Positions 7,647-17,008 of a stretch of 30,003 nucleotides of DNA are shown here, piece after piece. The stretch comes from Bacteroidota bacterium (GTDB lineage: Bacteria; Bacteroidota; Bacteroidia; Bacteroidales; Bacteroidaceae). Both the position numbers and the translations under genes were made by a program. The first letter of the stretch is position 1, and the number at the start of each line of letters is the position of its first letter. The stretch is taken from the NCBI GenBank assembly GCA_023415545.1, contig JAEZKJ010000001.1:1-30003 (forward strand). The letters run 5' to 3'. A model generated the notes under the pieces. It had not been told where the DNA came from and ran no database searches. It saw nothing but the letters and a program-made list of their open reading frames with translations.

Positions 7647-8666
7647 ATGTTAGCTAAAATAGAAATATTACTTCAAGAGATAGATAATATTTCTGCATCA
7701 AATGCAGAGGAACTAGAAGCGCTTCGTATCAAATATTTAAGTAAAAAAGGAGCGATAAACGAGCTGATGGCAGACTTCCGTAATGTAGCTGCTGATCAGA
7801 AGAAAGATGTGGGAATGAAATTGAATGAGCTAAAGAATAAAGCACAAGAAAAAATCGCCTCATTAAAAGAATCTTTCGAAACTCAAGATAACGGGACTAA
7901 CGAAATGGATCTTTCGCGTACTGCATATCCTGTATCATTAGGAACAAGACATCCATTGAGTATCGTAAAGAATGAAATTATTGATATCTTTCATCGTTTA
8001 GGTTTTTCTATTGCTGATGGTCCTGAGGTAGAAGATGATTGGCATGTATTCTCGTCAATGAATTTTGCTGAAGATCACCCTGCTCGTGATATGCAAGATA
8101 CATTCTTTATCGAAGCTCATCCTGATATTATATTACGTACTCATACATCTTCTGTTCAAAGTCGTGTAATGGAAGTTAGCCAACCTCCTATTCGTGTAAT
8201 CTGTCCCGGACGTGTTTACCGTAATGAGGCTATTAGCTACCGTGCTCATGCATTCTTCCATCAGCTAGAGGCTCTTTATGTTGATAAAGATGTTTCATTC
8301 ACTGACCTTAAACAAGTTCTTCTTCTTTTTGCTAAAGAGATGTTTGGTCCTGAAACAAAAATTAGATTACGTCCTTCATATTTCCCATTCACTGAGCCTA
8401 GTGCTGAGATGGATATCAGCTGTAATATTTGCGGTGGTAAAGGGTGTCCTTTCTGTAAAGGTACAGGTTGGGTAGAAATTTTAGGATGTGGTATGGTTGA
8501 TCCTAACGTTCTTGAACTTAACGGAATAGATAGTAAAGTATACTCAGGATATGCTTTAGGTATGGGTATTGAGAGAATTACCAACTTGAAATATCGTGTT
8601 AATGACCTTCGTCTATTCTCGGAAAACGATACTAGATTCTTAAAAGAATTTGAAGCAGCAAACTAA
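7647..8666 (+). CDS. pheS: Phenylalanyl-tRNA synthetase, alpha subunit
   Basis: PheS carries the catalytic class II core of the heterotetrameric synthetase that charges tRNA-Phe. The 339 residues are the full bacterial length. The N-terminal coiled coil (about 1-80, LAKIEILLQEIDNI to ASLKES) binds tRNA. The class II core follows: motif 2 around CPGRVYRNEAISYRAHAFFHQLE and motif 3 at GYALGMGIERI near the C terminus. FTEPSAEMDI and the Cys-rich CGGKGCPFCKGTGW are normal parts of bacterial PheS. pheT is not adjacent. The gene is followed by a strong terminator and is therefore monocistronic. Confidence 0.97.
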   Translation: MLAKIEILLQEIDNISASNAEELEALRIKYLSKKGAINELMADFRNVAADQKKDVGMKLNELKNKAQEKIASLKESFETQDNGTNEMDLSRTAYPVSLGTRHPLSIVKNEIIDIFHRLGFSIADGPEVEDDWHVFSSMNFAEDHPARDMQDTFFIEAHPDIILRTHTSSVQSRVMEVSQPPIRVICPGRVYRNEAISYRAHAFFHQLEALYVDKDVSFTDLKQVLLLFAKEMFGPETKIRLRPSYFPFTEPSAEMDISCNICGGKGCPFCKGTGWVEILGCGMVDPNVLELNGIDSKVYSGYALGMGIERITNLKYRVNDLRLFSENDTRFLKEFEAAN

Positions 8667-8687
8667 TAGTTGATAAAATATAGGTAA

Positions 8688-8716
8688 AGCGGTTAATTTT
8701 ATTAGCCGCTTTTTTT
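8688..8716 (+). terminator. Rho-independent terminator of pheS
   Basis: AGCGGTTAAT (8688-8697) pairs with ATTAGCCGCT (8701-8710) over ten pairs including one G-T, with a 3-nt loop, followed by six T residues. It sits between the convergent pheS and 8720-9868 genes. Confidence 0.85.
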
Positions 8717-8719
8717 ATG

Positions 8720-9868
8720 TTATCCTTTGTATGTTAATATTATAACATGCATAAGGTTATTTGGAGATATCGATAATTGAGTTGATAGAATGAAGTCTGA
8801 GAAATCTTCTTTGTTATTCAAAATGAAAGGAATAATATAAGGTTTATACTCTTTATTTATTGTTTTAAGTTTATCTCCATCAACTACCATCATAAATGAT
8901 GCATCTTGAGAAACATTTGCTACACACTCATCAAAAAGAGTATTTGTTCCTTTACTGCGCTTAGAATATATTTTATTTATGTTGCTGCGCATAGAGTCTG
9001 TATTTGATGTCAATATAATGCTGTCTTGTTCTATTTCAGGGATTTTGCCTAATTTATTAACAACATCAGTCGAAAGTTCCTTACTATCTAAAAATGATAT
9101 ATTACCGGTAAGATATATTACATCACTATTTATCTTAAAATGGTATGCACTCCATCTATTTTTATGACTATCAAAATAATCCATCATCGACTCCTTACAA
9201 TAGAGAGTTAAAAAATTATGTGACAGATTCTTCTCTCTTGTACGGCGAAATTGATCATTATCCCAAATAGATCTATTTTCGTTTTGTCCTTCTATTACAT
9301 TTTTTATCAAACTGTTATTAAAACTTACAACTCGAAAGCCATTATCCTTGTACATTGAGAGAGACTTTTGGGAGTTTATTTTATATTGATATATATTTTT
9401 ACCCTTGTAACTATTTATAGTAGGACTTTCAACTTTTCCATAAATATCATCCAACATATTATCCATTTCATTTGCCCCATTTTCATTTGAGTAAATGTAT
9501 AATACTTGATTGTCGGATGAATCGGTATCATGCACACTTATTAAAATATGCCCCATATTACTATTAAGGCCATGACCCACTTGTGAAGAATATTCATTTA
9601 ATGTACCAAGCACAAACCTTGATAAATCTAATGTTTTTATAGAGTCAAATTTTTCGGCACAACTAAGATGAGAGATTTCATTAAAATAAAAATTTATATT
9701 ATCGCTCTCAACAATGCATATTGCATCTTTAGGGACAAGAGAATATAGATTAATCTCCTTATTAACCTTGTCTATATTTGAAGACCAATAGAGATAAAGT
9801 CCTACACCTATGCAGAACAAAGAAAAGGATAATAAAATTCCTAATTTTGCAACAGACCTTAATCTCAT
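8720..9868 (-). CDS. Membrane-anchored protein of unknown function (DUF3352-like)
   Basis: A 382-residue protein with one N-terminal membrane segment (about residues 8-30, LGILLSFSLFCIGVGLYLYW) and a large extracytoplasmic part. The mature region starts with LVPKDAICIVES, which, with repeated beta-alpha units and motifs such as SYKGKNIYQY, resembles the DUF3352-like proteins seen in many Bacteroidota. I see no catalytic motif or metal site. It is transcribed alone, converging on pheS, with a possible -7 box (TATATTTG on the minus strand, 9901-9894). Function is not known and the family assignment is tentative. Confidence 0.65.
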   Translation of the reverse strand: MRLRSVAKLGILLSFSLFCIGVGLYLYWSSNIDKVNKEINLYSLVPKDAICIVESDNINFYFNEISHLSCAEKFDSIKTLDLSRFVLGTLNEYSSQVGHGLNSNMGHILISVHDTDSSDNQVLYIYSNENGANEMDNMLDDIYGKVESPTINSYKGKNIYQYKINSQKSLSMYKDNGFRVVSFNNSLIKNVIEGQNENRSIWDNDQFRRTREKNLSHNFLTLYCKESMMDYFDSHKNRWSAYHFKINSDVIYLTGNISFLDSKELSTDVVNKLGKIPEIEQDSIILTSNTDSMRSNINKIYSKRSKGTNTLFDECVANVSQDASFMMVVDGDKLKTINKEYKPYIIPFILNNKEDFSDFILSTQLSISPNNLMHVIILTYKG

Positions 9869-10007
9869 AACTAATACAAATATTAACTATTTGCAAATAT
9901 AACATATTTTATCATTAGATAAGTCTATTATAAAATAATGTTTAAGACATATTTTATAATATTATTTTAAATAACTATTAATAAAAAACGTAATAAACTT
10001 ACTATTG

Positions 10008-10038
10008 TTTGCTAAATATCTCTTTTTAAGTAACTTTG
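10008..10038 (+). promoter_or_regulatory. Promoter of the hybrid two-component regulator
   Basis: TTTG (10008-10011), a 19-nt spacer and TAACTTTG (10031-10038) form a perfect Bacteroidota promoter ending 25 nt before the ATG. This fits constitutive low-level production of the sensor. Confidence 0.75.
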
Positions 10039-10063
10039 TTTTGATAACTAAGATTTAACTATT

Positions 10064-13000
10064 ATGAAATTCATCCGCACTTTAATAATACTCTTTTTTC
10101 TATTTAACAGTAATAGTTACTCCCAATCTATAAAATTTTATACTGTTGATAAAGAGTTATCTAGTAGTGTTATACATAAAACTTATCAAGATAATTTAGG
10201 TAATATTTGGATAGCTACAGAAGAAGGTCTAAACAGATATGATGGTGCAAAATTTTCTATTTATAAAAATTCTTCTAAAGATGAATTTTCTATAAGTTCA
10301 AATAGTGTGCATAGCATATGTGAAGATTTAAATAACAATCTTTTTATAGGTACCAGTAAAGGTATACAGCTTTTTGATCACGCTACAGACAAATTTATAA
10401 CTATCCCTTTTATTGGGAAAAATAATCAAAAGCATGAACCAAGTGTGCGAAAAATTGAAAGGTTATCGAATGGTTCTATTTTAGTGGCAACATCTGGTTT
10501 TGATGGAATATATGGTATTGAAAAAAAATCAGAAGGCAAATATGAAGCTCATGGAATAAAAAAAATAAATTTGACTAATAAATCTATAGGTGATTTATAC
10601 GAGGATAATGAAAAGAATCTTTGGATATCACTGGAAAATGGGGAACTGCTAAAAACAAGAGGTTTTAAAATTATTAAAAGATACTTTACGAATACAGAAA
10701 ATACTCTCTATTCTATAACTACTATATGTGAAGATAGCAATCATAATCTATATGTAGGAACCGTAGGAAAAGGGATATTTTTTTATAATAAGAGTAATGA
10801 TTGTTTCGAAGCTATAGAATATACCACTCCTAATTTATCTGTAATGACTTTATACCCTTACGATAAAAACAGCATCTATATTGGTACAGATGGTTATGGT
10901 TTGAAAATATTAAACATACAAAACAGAAAAATTAAAGAAGGAAACATTAAAGCTCCAACATTCGATATTGAGAATTCAAGAGTACATTCTATTTTAAAAG
11001 ACCATGGAGGTAATCTGTGGATAGCCTTCTTCCAAAAAGGTCTTATGATGGTTCCAAACTCAGTGAATAAGTTTAAGTATATAGGATCTCGATCAAACAA
11101 TCTCAACATTATTGGTTCAAACAGCATATCATCACTATATAATGACAAAAAAGGGAAATTATGGGTTGGTACTGAGAATGATGGACTTTATATTTTATCA
11201 AACAATAAACTTGTGAAATATATAAAGAGTTTTGATAGCACCAGCAAATTACCAACTACTGTAGTAAATACATTTAAAGATAGCAACAACGACATTTGGA
11301 TTGGAACCTTAATGACAGGTATATATAGAATGAACTCCAAAACCTATGCTGTCAAACAAATAAATGAATTTAAAGATAACAAAGTTAATCTTGTCCAAAA
11401 AGCTTATGCCTTTTCTCAAGATAACAATGGACGACTTTGGATAGGTACAAAAGGTCAGGGACTATTCTATCTTAATTTAAAAGATTGCATAATAAAAGAT
11501 ATCAATACAGGTATAAGTGGAAAGACTAAACTTGAAAACAGATGGATAAATGTGGTTTTTAAGTCAGATGATAATAAACTATATATTGGTACTTGTGATG
11601 GAATTGAATGTTTTAATTTAAATGCTTTAGAGTATGAACCACTGAATTCGGTTAAGAAAAAGTTTCCTCACATTATTGTAACATCAATTTATGAAGATAA
11701 AAATAGAGAAATGTGGCTTGGTACATCAGTTGGGCTACTAAAACTTAATAAAAATAGAGAGTTAGTTGAGAGCTATAACAGTGATAATGGATTATCGAAT
11801 AATGTAATACACCGAATAGAAACTGATAATAACGATAATCTATGGTTAAGTACAAACTATGGGCTTAACAAATTTGATATCAGAAATAAAAAATTTATAA
11901 ACTTTTATTCTAGTAACGGACTTCAAGGTAATGAATTCAGTAGATCAGCTTCCACTAAAGATGAGTTAGGAAATATTTATTTTGGCGGTTTGAATGGCAT
12001 AAATTATTTCAACCCCAAAGATATCTCTACATCAATACAGAGTGTAGAAGCATTTATTTCGGACATCTATCTTCACAATAAACCGATAAGGAAAGGGATG
12101 AAGTCGGGACGATATGAAATAATAAAAAACTACATACGCGATGTTGATGAGATAAATCTTGATTATGAGGATAACTCATTTACAATTGAATTCTCGAGTT
12201 TAGATTTTACCAACAACGAGCACATATGTTATCAATACTCAGTAAATAATGACAAATGGGTCACTTTACAGATGGGTGTAAATTCTGTATCGTTTAATAG
12301 TATGCCAGCGGGAGAAAATGAAATTAAATATAGAGCAAAAAGCTATGATAATTATTCGAATATCAGCTCTATTAAAGTCCATATTCACCCGGCGTGGTAC
12401 CTTACTAATGTAGCAAAAGCATTATATATTATCTTTCTAATAAGTATCGTCTTATTCATTATTTATGAGATAAAACGGTACTACAAAATCCAGCAAGAGA
12501 TGCTTAAGCATGTTCATGCTAAAGAGCTGAATGAAACTAAACTTCAGTTCTTTATAAACATTTCTCATGAAATACGAACTCCAATGTCTTTAATAATTGG
12601 TCCGTTACAGAAATTAATTAATAGTGATAATGATATTGAAAGACAAAAGTCATACAAACTCATTTATAACAATTCAAGGCGAATTCTGCAATTGATAAAC
12701 CAGTTGATGGATATTCGTAAGATAGATAAAGGTCAGATGCCTATGCACTTTGCAGAGACAGATATGATAGAATTTACAGAGGTTATATATAACTTTTTCC
12801 AAGAGAAAGCAAAAAGTAATAATATTCAATATAGGTTTTTACATAAGGATGATAAACTCATGGGATGGATTGACCCTAATCATTTCGATAAAATTATTTT
12901 CAATCTACTATCGAATGCCTTCAAATATACTCCTGCAAATGGAGCCATTGATTTATCTATTCAAAAAGTTAACAAGGGAAATGATAAAGAGATAATTGAA

Positions 13001-14152
13001 ATAATAGTGTGGGATAATGGTATGAGCATTAAGAAAGATGAAATGGAAAGAATATTTGAACGCTTCTATCAGTCATCCAATAGCATTAATTCATCAAGTA
13101 CTGGAACAGGTATAGGACTACATCTTTCTCATCTTTTTGTCAATCTTCATCACGGGAATATTCGAGTTGAAAATAATGAAGACGGAGGCTGTAGATTTAT
13201 AGTTGAAATACCATATGGATGTAGCCACTTGAAGAGCGAAGAGGTTAATCAAGGCATTGAGTTAAAGGAAAAAGAGGAAAAACAAATTCTTTTAGAAGCG
13301 GAGATTGAGGAAGAAGTTATTGAAAAAGAGGCTAATAGGTCAAAAAGTCATTACAGATTAATGATTGTTGAGGACGATGATGAAATACGCAATTATATCA
13401 GCAATGAGTTTTCAAAGAACTATCATATTATAGAGAGCTGCAACGGCAAAGAGGCACTATCGGTAATACTTAATAAAAAGCCTGATATAGTAATATCCGA
13501 TATTATGATGCCTGATATGGATGGAATAACTTTATGTAAAAAAATTAAGCTTAATGTTAACATAAACTATATACCTGTAATCTTGCTTACTGCCAAGTGT
13601 AGTGATGAGGACAATATCGAAGGGTTAAGTGCCGGTGCTGATGCATACATAACAAAGCCATTCAACATAGAGGTTCTACATAATACCATAGACAACTTAT
13701 TAAGGAATAGAGAGGTTTTGAAAAACTGTTATACAGGAAACCAAGAGCAGGAAGAAAGACAACCAAGATTTGAAGTTAAGATAACCGATAACAAACTTCT
13801 TGATAGAATAATGAATGTGATAAACAAAAACATAAGTAATCCTGAACTTAGCGTTGATATGATTGCCAGTGAGGTTGGAATAAGTAGAGTACATTTACAT
13901 CGTAAACTCAAGGAACTTACAAATCAAACAACCAGAGATTTGATAAGAAATACACGATTAAAACAGGCTGTTTCTCTTTTAGAAAGCAAAAACTATAATG
14001 TCTCGGAAGTTGCGTTAATGACCGGATTCAGCAATATTACAATATTCTCAAGAGCATTCAAAGAGTTATATGGATTATCACCAATGAACTATATCAACAA
14101 TAAATCGGAGATAGATGATATTGAAAAAGAAGATAATAGAGAGCAATTATAA
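10064..14152 (+). CDS. Hybrid two-component system sensor/regulator (HTCS)
   Basis: A one-chain polysaccharide sensor and transcription activator of the inner membrane, 1362 residues as usual for HTCS. A signal peptide (about 1-21, ending SNSYSQS) leads to a periplasmic sensor with thirteen recognisable propeller motifs of the type GNIWIATEEGL, fitting two seven-bladed propellers. A Y_Y_Y domain (about 700-778) and a membrane helix (about 785-805) follow. In the cytoplasm are HisKA with phospho-acceptor His835 in SHEIRTP, a HATPase domain (N box NLLSNAFKYTP near 946; GTGIGLHLS), a receiver with phospho-acceptor Asp1146 in SDIMMPDMDG, and an AraC-type DNA-binding domain (about 1250-1349). The G1 box reads DNGMSI instead of DxGxG. 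The GH43 and esterase genes next to it are its probable targets; a decayed copy of its 3' end lies at 16796-16952. Confidence 0.95.
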   Translation: MKFIRTLIILFFLFNSNSYSQSIKFYTVDKELSSSVIHKTYQDNLGNIWIATEEGLNRYDGAKFSIYKNSSKDEFSISSNSVHSICEDLNNNLFIGTSKGIQLFDHATDKFITIPFIGKNNQKHEPSVRKIERLSNGSILVATSGFDGIYGIEKKSEGKYEAHGIKKINLTNKSIGDLYEDNEKNLWISLENGELLKTRGFKIIKRYFTNTENTLYSITTICEDSNHNLYVGTVGKGIFFYNKSNDCFEAIEYTTPNLSVMTLYPYDKNSIYIGTDGYGLKILNIQNRKIKEGNIKAPTFDIENSRVHSILKDHGGNLWIAFFQKGLMMVPNSVNKFKYIGSRSNNLNIIGSNSISSLYNDKKGKLWVGTENDGLYILSNNKLVKYIKSFDSTSKLPTTVVNTFKDSNNDIWIGTLMTGIYRMNSKTYAVKQINEFKDNKVNLVQKAYAFSQDNNGRLWIGTKGQGLFYLNLKDCIIKDINTGISGKTKLENRWINVVFKSDDNKLYIGTCDGIECFNLNALEYEPLNSVKKKFPHIIVTSIYEDKNREMWLGTSVGLLKLNKNRELVESYNSDNGLSNNVIHRIETDNNDNLWLSTNYGLNKFDIRNKKFINFYSSNGLQGNEFSRSASTKDELGNIYFGGLNGINYFNPKDISTSIQSVEAFISDIYLHNKPIRKGMKSGRYEIIKNYIRDVDEINLDYEDNSFTIEFSSLDFTNNEHICYQYSVNNDKWVTLQMGVNSVSFNSMPAGENEIKYRAKSYDNYSNISSIKVHIHPAWYLTNVAKALYIIFLISIVLFIIYEIKRYYKIQQEMLKHVHAKELNETKLQFFINISHEIRTPMSLIIGPLQKLINSDNDIERQKSYKLIYNNSRRILQLINQLMDIRKIDKGQMPMHFAETDMIEFTEVIYNFFQEKAKSNNIQYRFLHKDDKLMGWIDPNHFDKIIFNLLSNAFKYTPANGAIDLSIQKVNKGNDKEIIEIIVWDNGMSIKKDEMERIFERFYQSSNSINSSSTGTGIGLHLSHLFVNLHHGNIRVENNEDGGCRFIVEIPYGCSHLKSEEVNQGIELKEKEEKQILLEAEIEEEVIEKEANRSKSHYRLMIVEDDDEIRNYISNEFSKNYHIIESCNGKEALSVILNKKPDIVISDIMMPDMDGITLCKKIKLNVNINYIPVILLTAKCSDEDNIEGLSAGADAYITKPFNIEVLHNTIDNLLRNREVLKNCYTGNQEQEERQPRFEVKITDNKLLDRIMNVINKNISNPELSVDMIASEVGISRVHLHRKLKELTNQTTRDLIRNTRLKQAVSLLESKNYNVSEVALMTGFSNITIFSRAFKELYGLSPMNYINNKSEIDDIEKEDNREQL

Positions 14153-14186
14153 TTACTTAATAAAATTCGAATTATAAATTAATAAA

Positions 14187-14217
14187 TAGCCCCATGATTT
14201 ATTAAATCACGGGGCTA
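14187..14217. terminator. Hairpin between HTCS and the first GH43 gene
   Basis: TAGCCCCATGATTT (14187-14200) pairs with AAATCACGGGGCTA (14204-14217) with one A-C mismatch and a 3-nt loop. It lies between convergent genes and can serve both strands, although the T-runs are poor. A related hairpin is found at the 3' end of the second GH43 gene. Confidence 0.6.
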
Positions 14218-14238
14218 TAATATTATAAGTTACTATTA

Positions 14239-15594
14239 TTATTTTTTACCAAAAGTAATATTATCAACTTCTACACTATTTCCACTCATCATTGAAAGAA
14301 CTATGTTTTGTATTCCTTTAGTTCCTTTTACTATTGAAGATACATTTTGCCAATCAGATGATGCTGGAACATCTATATCACCCAACAAAACTTTTTTACC
14401 GGACTCTTGTTGGCTCCAAATTTGTAACACACCACCCTTTTCTGATTTAACTTTAGTAATAACACTCATCTTACCATCTTTCTTATTAGGGAATTGAACA
14501 CTATTATAACTTACCCATGATTCAGGTTTATTAAATACAGTTTTCCAACCAAGAGTAGGAATCTCTGAATTAATATACTCTATAGTAGTATCATCCGATT
14601 TTTGACTGTATCGATCTATTTCAATAGTTTTTGCGTATTGATGTATTCCTACACCTCTTTCTGTTCTATTCACTTTTTGAATAGTTCCATCAGGATTGAA
14701 GAAAAGAGAATCAATTCTTGTTGATCTATTTTTATCGAACTTAGGCGAGTAGTCATTATGATGATAGAATAGATACCACTGACCTTGATACTCAACTATT
14801 GAGTGATGATTAGTCCAACATCCTGTAGGCGATTCATCCATAATGATACCTATAAATTCGAATGGTCCCATAGGGTTATCACTCATTGCATATGCCAATA
14901 ACTCTATTTTATCTTTAACCCAAGGGAAAGTAAGATAATACTTCCCATTGCGTTGAAAGGCAAAAGGTCCCTCTATAAGTCCTTTTTTAGGAAGTGTATT
15001 AATACGAGCAGGTTGAGAATCGAGTTCTAACATATTATCTTTTAACTTAGCTACCGAAATACCTCCGGCCGACCAATATATATACGACTGTCCATCAGCA
15101 TCTACTAGGACACATGGATCGATACCAAAAACACCTTTTATAGGAGACTCTTCAGGAGTAAAAGGGCCATAAGGTTTATCGGATGTAGCAACTCCAACAC
15201 CGAAACCACGCATACCTGGACCTTTTGGGGCAGACGGAAAATAAAAATAATATTTACCATTCTTGAAAACGCAATCAGGAGCCCACATAGAGTAAGATTT
15301 AGGTGCAACCCAAGGAACACTTTCTTGACTGACAATTATACCATGATCAGTCCAATCAGCTAGATTTTCGGAAGAGTAAACATGATAATCGGCCATACAG
15401 AACCAATCTTTTCGAGCATAATCCGATGGAGCAGGTATATCATGAGAAGGATAAAGATATACTTTTCCTTCAAAGACTCTTGCTGTTGGATCAGCAGTAA
15501 ATTCACTCTTAATTATTGGATTCTGTCCGTTTGCGCTCATTGATAAAAGCAAAAACAGAGAAGAAAATGAGAAGAATTTCTTTATGTTTTTCAT
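14239..15594 (-). CDS. Secreted glycoside hydrolase family 43 with C-terminal CBM6-like domain (copy 1)
   Basis: An inverting GH43 enzyme, probably an arabinofuranosidase or xylosidase acting on arabinoxylan. The 451 residues begin with a signal peptide ending near ANGQ (24). The five-bladed propeller carries base Asp35 (TADPTARVFEGK), pKa-modulating Asp159 (GIDPCVLVD) and acid Glu208 (KKGLIEGPFAF), plus His263/264 in TNHHSIVEY. Residues about 320-451 form a beta sandwich like CBM6, ending VEVDNITFGKK. It lies 111 nt after the esterase gene on the same strand, so the two may be co-transcribed, and is convergent with HTCS. It is about 79% identical, with no gaps, to the GH43 at 17009-18364 (94 of 451 residues differ by hand count). 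The subfamily and exact bond cut are not resolved. Confidence 0.88.
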   Translation of the reverse strand: MKNIKKFFSFSSLFLLLSMSANGQNPIIKSEFTADPTARVFEGKVYLYPSHDIPAPSDYARKDWFCMADYHVYSSENLADWTDHGIIVSQESVPWVAPKSYSMWAPDCVFKNGKYYFYFPSAPKGPGMRGFGVGVATSDKPYGPFTPEESPIKGVFGIDPCVLVDADGQSYIYWSAGGISVAKLKDNMLELDSQPARINTLPKKGLIEGPFAFQRNGKYYLTFPWVKDKIELLAYAMSDNPMGPFEFIGIIMDESPTGCWTNHHSIVEYQGQWYLFYHHNDYSPKFDKNRSTRIDSLFFNPDGTIQKVNRTERGVGIHQYAKTIEIDRYSQKSDDTTIEYINSEIPTLGWKTVFNKPESWVSYNSVQFPNKKDGKMSVITKVKSEKGGVLQIWSQQESGKKVLLGDIDVPASSDWQNVSSIVKGTKGIQNIVLSMMSGNSVEVDNITFGKK

Positions 15595-15705
15595 AATTTT
15601 ATATTGATTTAATTACATTAGTTCAACATAGTTTATAGGTTAAATATTTAAATTGTAATGATATACTTTTAACCTTTTAGTTATATCTATCAGCTTTATA
15701 AATTA

Positions 15706-16545
15706 TTATATTGATTTATTAAAAGCGGTTTTTATTATTTCATTAAGTGATGGGCCCCAATAACTCCAATCATGTCCTCCATTGCGAGAGCGGAATTGAT
15801 ATGGTATCCCTTTTTTACGCATAGCTTGAATCAACTCAATATTCATATCGAAAGTAAAATCATCATCACCGCAATCAATGAACCAGTTTACTCCTCGCAG
15901 TGCTCTAATATTACTGTCCGAAACAGCACTAATAGTTTTTATAGGATTGTTGGCATCGATCACATTCTGCCTCCACTCACCTGAAGGATCATTATTTAGA
16001 AAATCCAGATGAATTTTGTATAGATAACTGCTTAGTCCATAAGCTGTATTAAACATTTCGGGATGATGCATAGCATAAACCATTGATGCTCCTCCACCCA
16101 TTGAGTAACCTGCAACAGAACGAGACTCTTTACTTCCCTTGCAACGATATTTATTCTCGATATATGGAATGAATTCATTAAAAAAGAAATCTTCGTATTT
16201 CCATAGTGGAGCATCAAACCAAATCATATTGTTCTTGTTTGCTTCCGGACATACTATTACCATCTCATCCGCATCACCACTATTTATCAAACTATCAGCT
16301 TTAGCTTTCAAAGCGCCAAACTGTTCCCAGTCTGTATTGGTACAACCACCACCATGTAAAAGGTAAAGCACATCATATCTTTTATCAATATTTTTATCAA
16401 AGTCTTTTGGAAGATAAACAGTATATTCTCTTACTGTAACACCTTGCAAAAGTTTACAAGGCATCATGCAATATTCAATTCTGCTCTCTTGTGAATATAG
16501 GTATAATGAGAAAAAAAGAAAAAGTGATAAAATTGTTGTTTTCAT
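15706..16545 (-). CDS. Secreted esterase of the CE1/esterase D type
   Basis: A 279-residue alpha/beta hydrolase with a signal peptide ending near LYSQ (19). Ser148 is the nucleophile in VAGYSMGGG, Asp227 or a neighbour in IDCGDDDF is the likely acid, and His258 in RNGGHDW the general base, which is the standard triad order. LLHGGGCTNTDWE (62-74) provides the oxyanion region. The family includes feruloyl and acetyl xylan esterases; beside two GH43 genes and an HTCS, removal of feruloyl or acetyl groups from xylan is the most likely role, but the sequence does not separate the two. It is the first gene before GH43 copy 1, with a -7 box upstream. Confidence 0.85.
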   Translation of the reverse strand: MKTTILSLFLFFSLYLYSQESRIEYCMMPCKLLQGVTVREYTVYLPKDFDKNIDKRYDVLYLLHGGGCTNTDWEQFGALKAKADSLINSGDADEMVIVCPEANKNNMIWFDAPLWKYEDFFFNEFIPYIENKYRCKGSKESRSVAGYSMGGGASMVYAMHHPEMFNTAYGLSSYLYKIHLDFLNNDPSGEWRQNVIDANNPIKTISAVSDSNIRALRGVNWFIDCGDDDFTFDMNIELIQAMRKKGIPYQFRSRNGGHDWSYWGPSLNEIIKTAFNKSI

Positions 16546-16604
16546 AGCATAATAATTATTCTTTTAACCTGATCGTAAATTACAAACCAGATTCTTAATT
16601 TATA

Positions 16605-16612
16605 CAAAGTTA
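16605..16612 (-). promoter_or_regulatory. Probable -7 box for the esterase-GH43 unit
   Basis: TAACTTTG on the minus strand, 60 nt before the esterase ATG, matches TAnnTTTG. There is no TTTG at -33, which fits a promoter that needs an activator such as the neighbouring HTCS. Confidence 0.4.
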
Positions 16613-16795
16613 CCAATGCAAATAATAGGTAATAAATAATTATGTTACAAAAACTTTCCCTAAAATTACATATTACATCATTTCGTATAAATTGTTATAC
16701 TAAATATTACATAAGGCAAAATAGATACAACTAAAAGTTTATTTACATGAAAATTTAGAATATATAGGTAAATAGATTTATGACAGCAGAAGTAA

Positions 16796-16952
16796 TTACC
16801 AGTAATTGTACTAACTGAAAAGTGTTGCGATAAGGAGAATATAGCATGGTTAAGTGCAGGTGCAGATGCTTCATCACAAAGTTATTCAATATAGAGGTTT
16901 TGCACTAAAGAGTTATATGGATTATCACCAATGAATTATACCAATAATAAAT
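16796..16952 (+). pseudogene. Relic of a second HTCS gene (3' end), frameshifted and internally deleted
   Basis: Two blocks match the HTCS gene. Block 1 (16797-16904) corresponds to 13572-13680 of the receiver domain at roughly three quarters identity; it reads ENIAWLSAGADA where the gene has DNIEGLSAGADA, then shifts frame through a one-base loss and meets a stop. Block 2 (16907-16952) corresponds to 14060-14105 at the C terminus (KELYGLSPMNY, nearly unchanged). About 379 bases between them are missing. The fragment abuts the terminator-like hairpin and 3' end of the second GH43 gene exactly as the intact HTCS abuts the first. The rest of 16546-16795 is AT-rich spacer with the esterase promoter; I see no more relic there. 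Confidence 0.85.
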
Positions 16953-16987
16953 TGCCCCGTGATTTTATTGAATTAAATCACGGGGCA
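16953..16987. terminator. Hairpin at the 3' end of the second GH43 gene
   Basis: TGCCCCGTGATTT (16953-16965) pairs perfectly over 13 bp with AAATCACGGGGCA (16975-16987), loop 9 nt. It is the duplicate of the hairpin at 14187-14217 and replaces that copy's A-C mismatch with G-C. It lies 22 nt beyond the GH43 stop codon. Confidence 0.6.
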
Positions 16988-17008
16988 TAAACTTTATAAG
17001 TTCTATTA

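Noticed and set aside
10894..11148. Minus-strand open frame inside HTCS
   Set aside because: Shadow of the propeller repeats; no recognisable domain or start signal.
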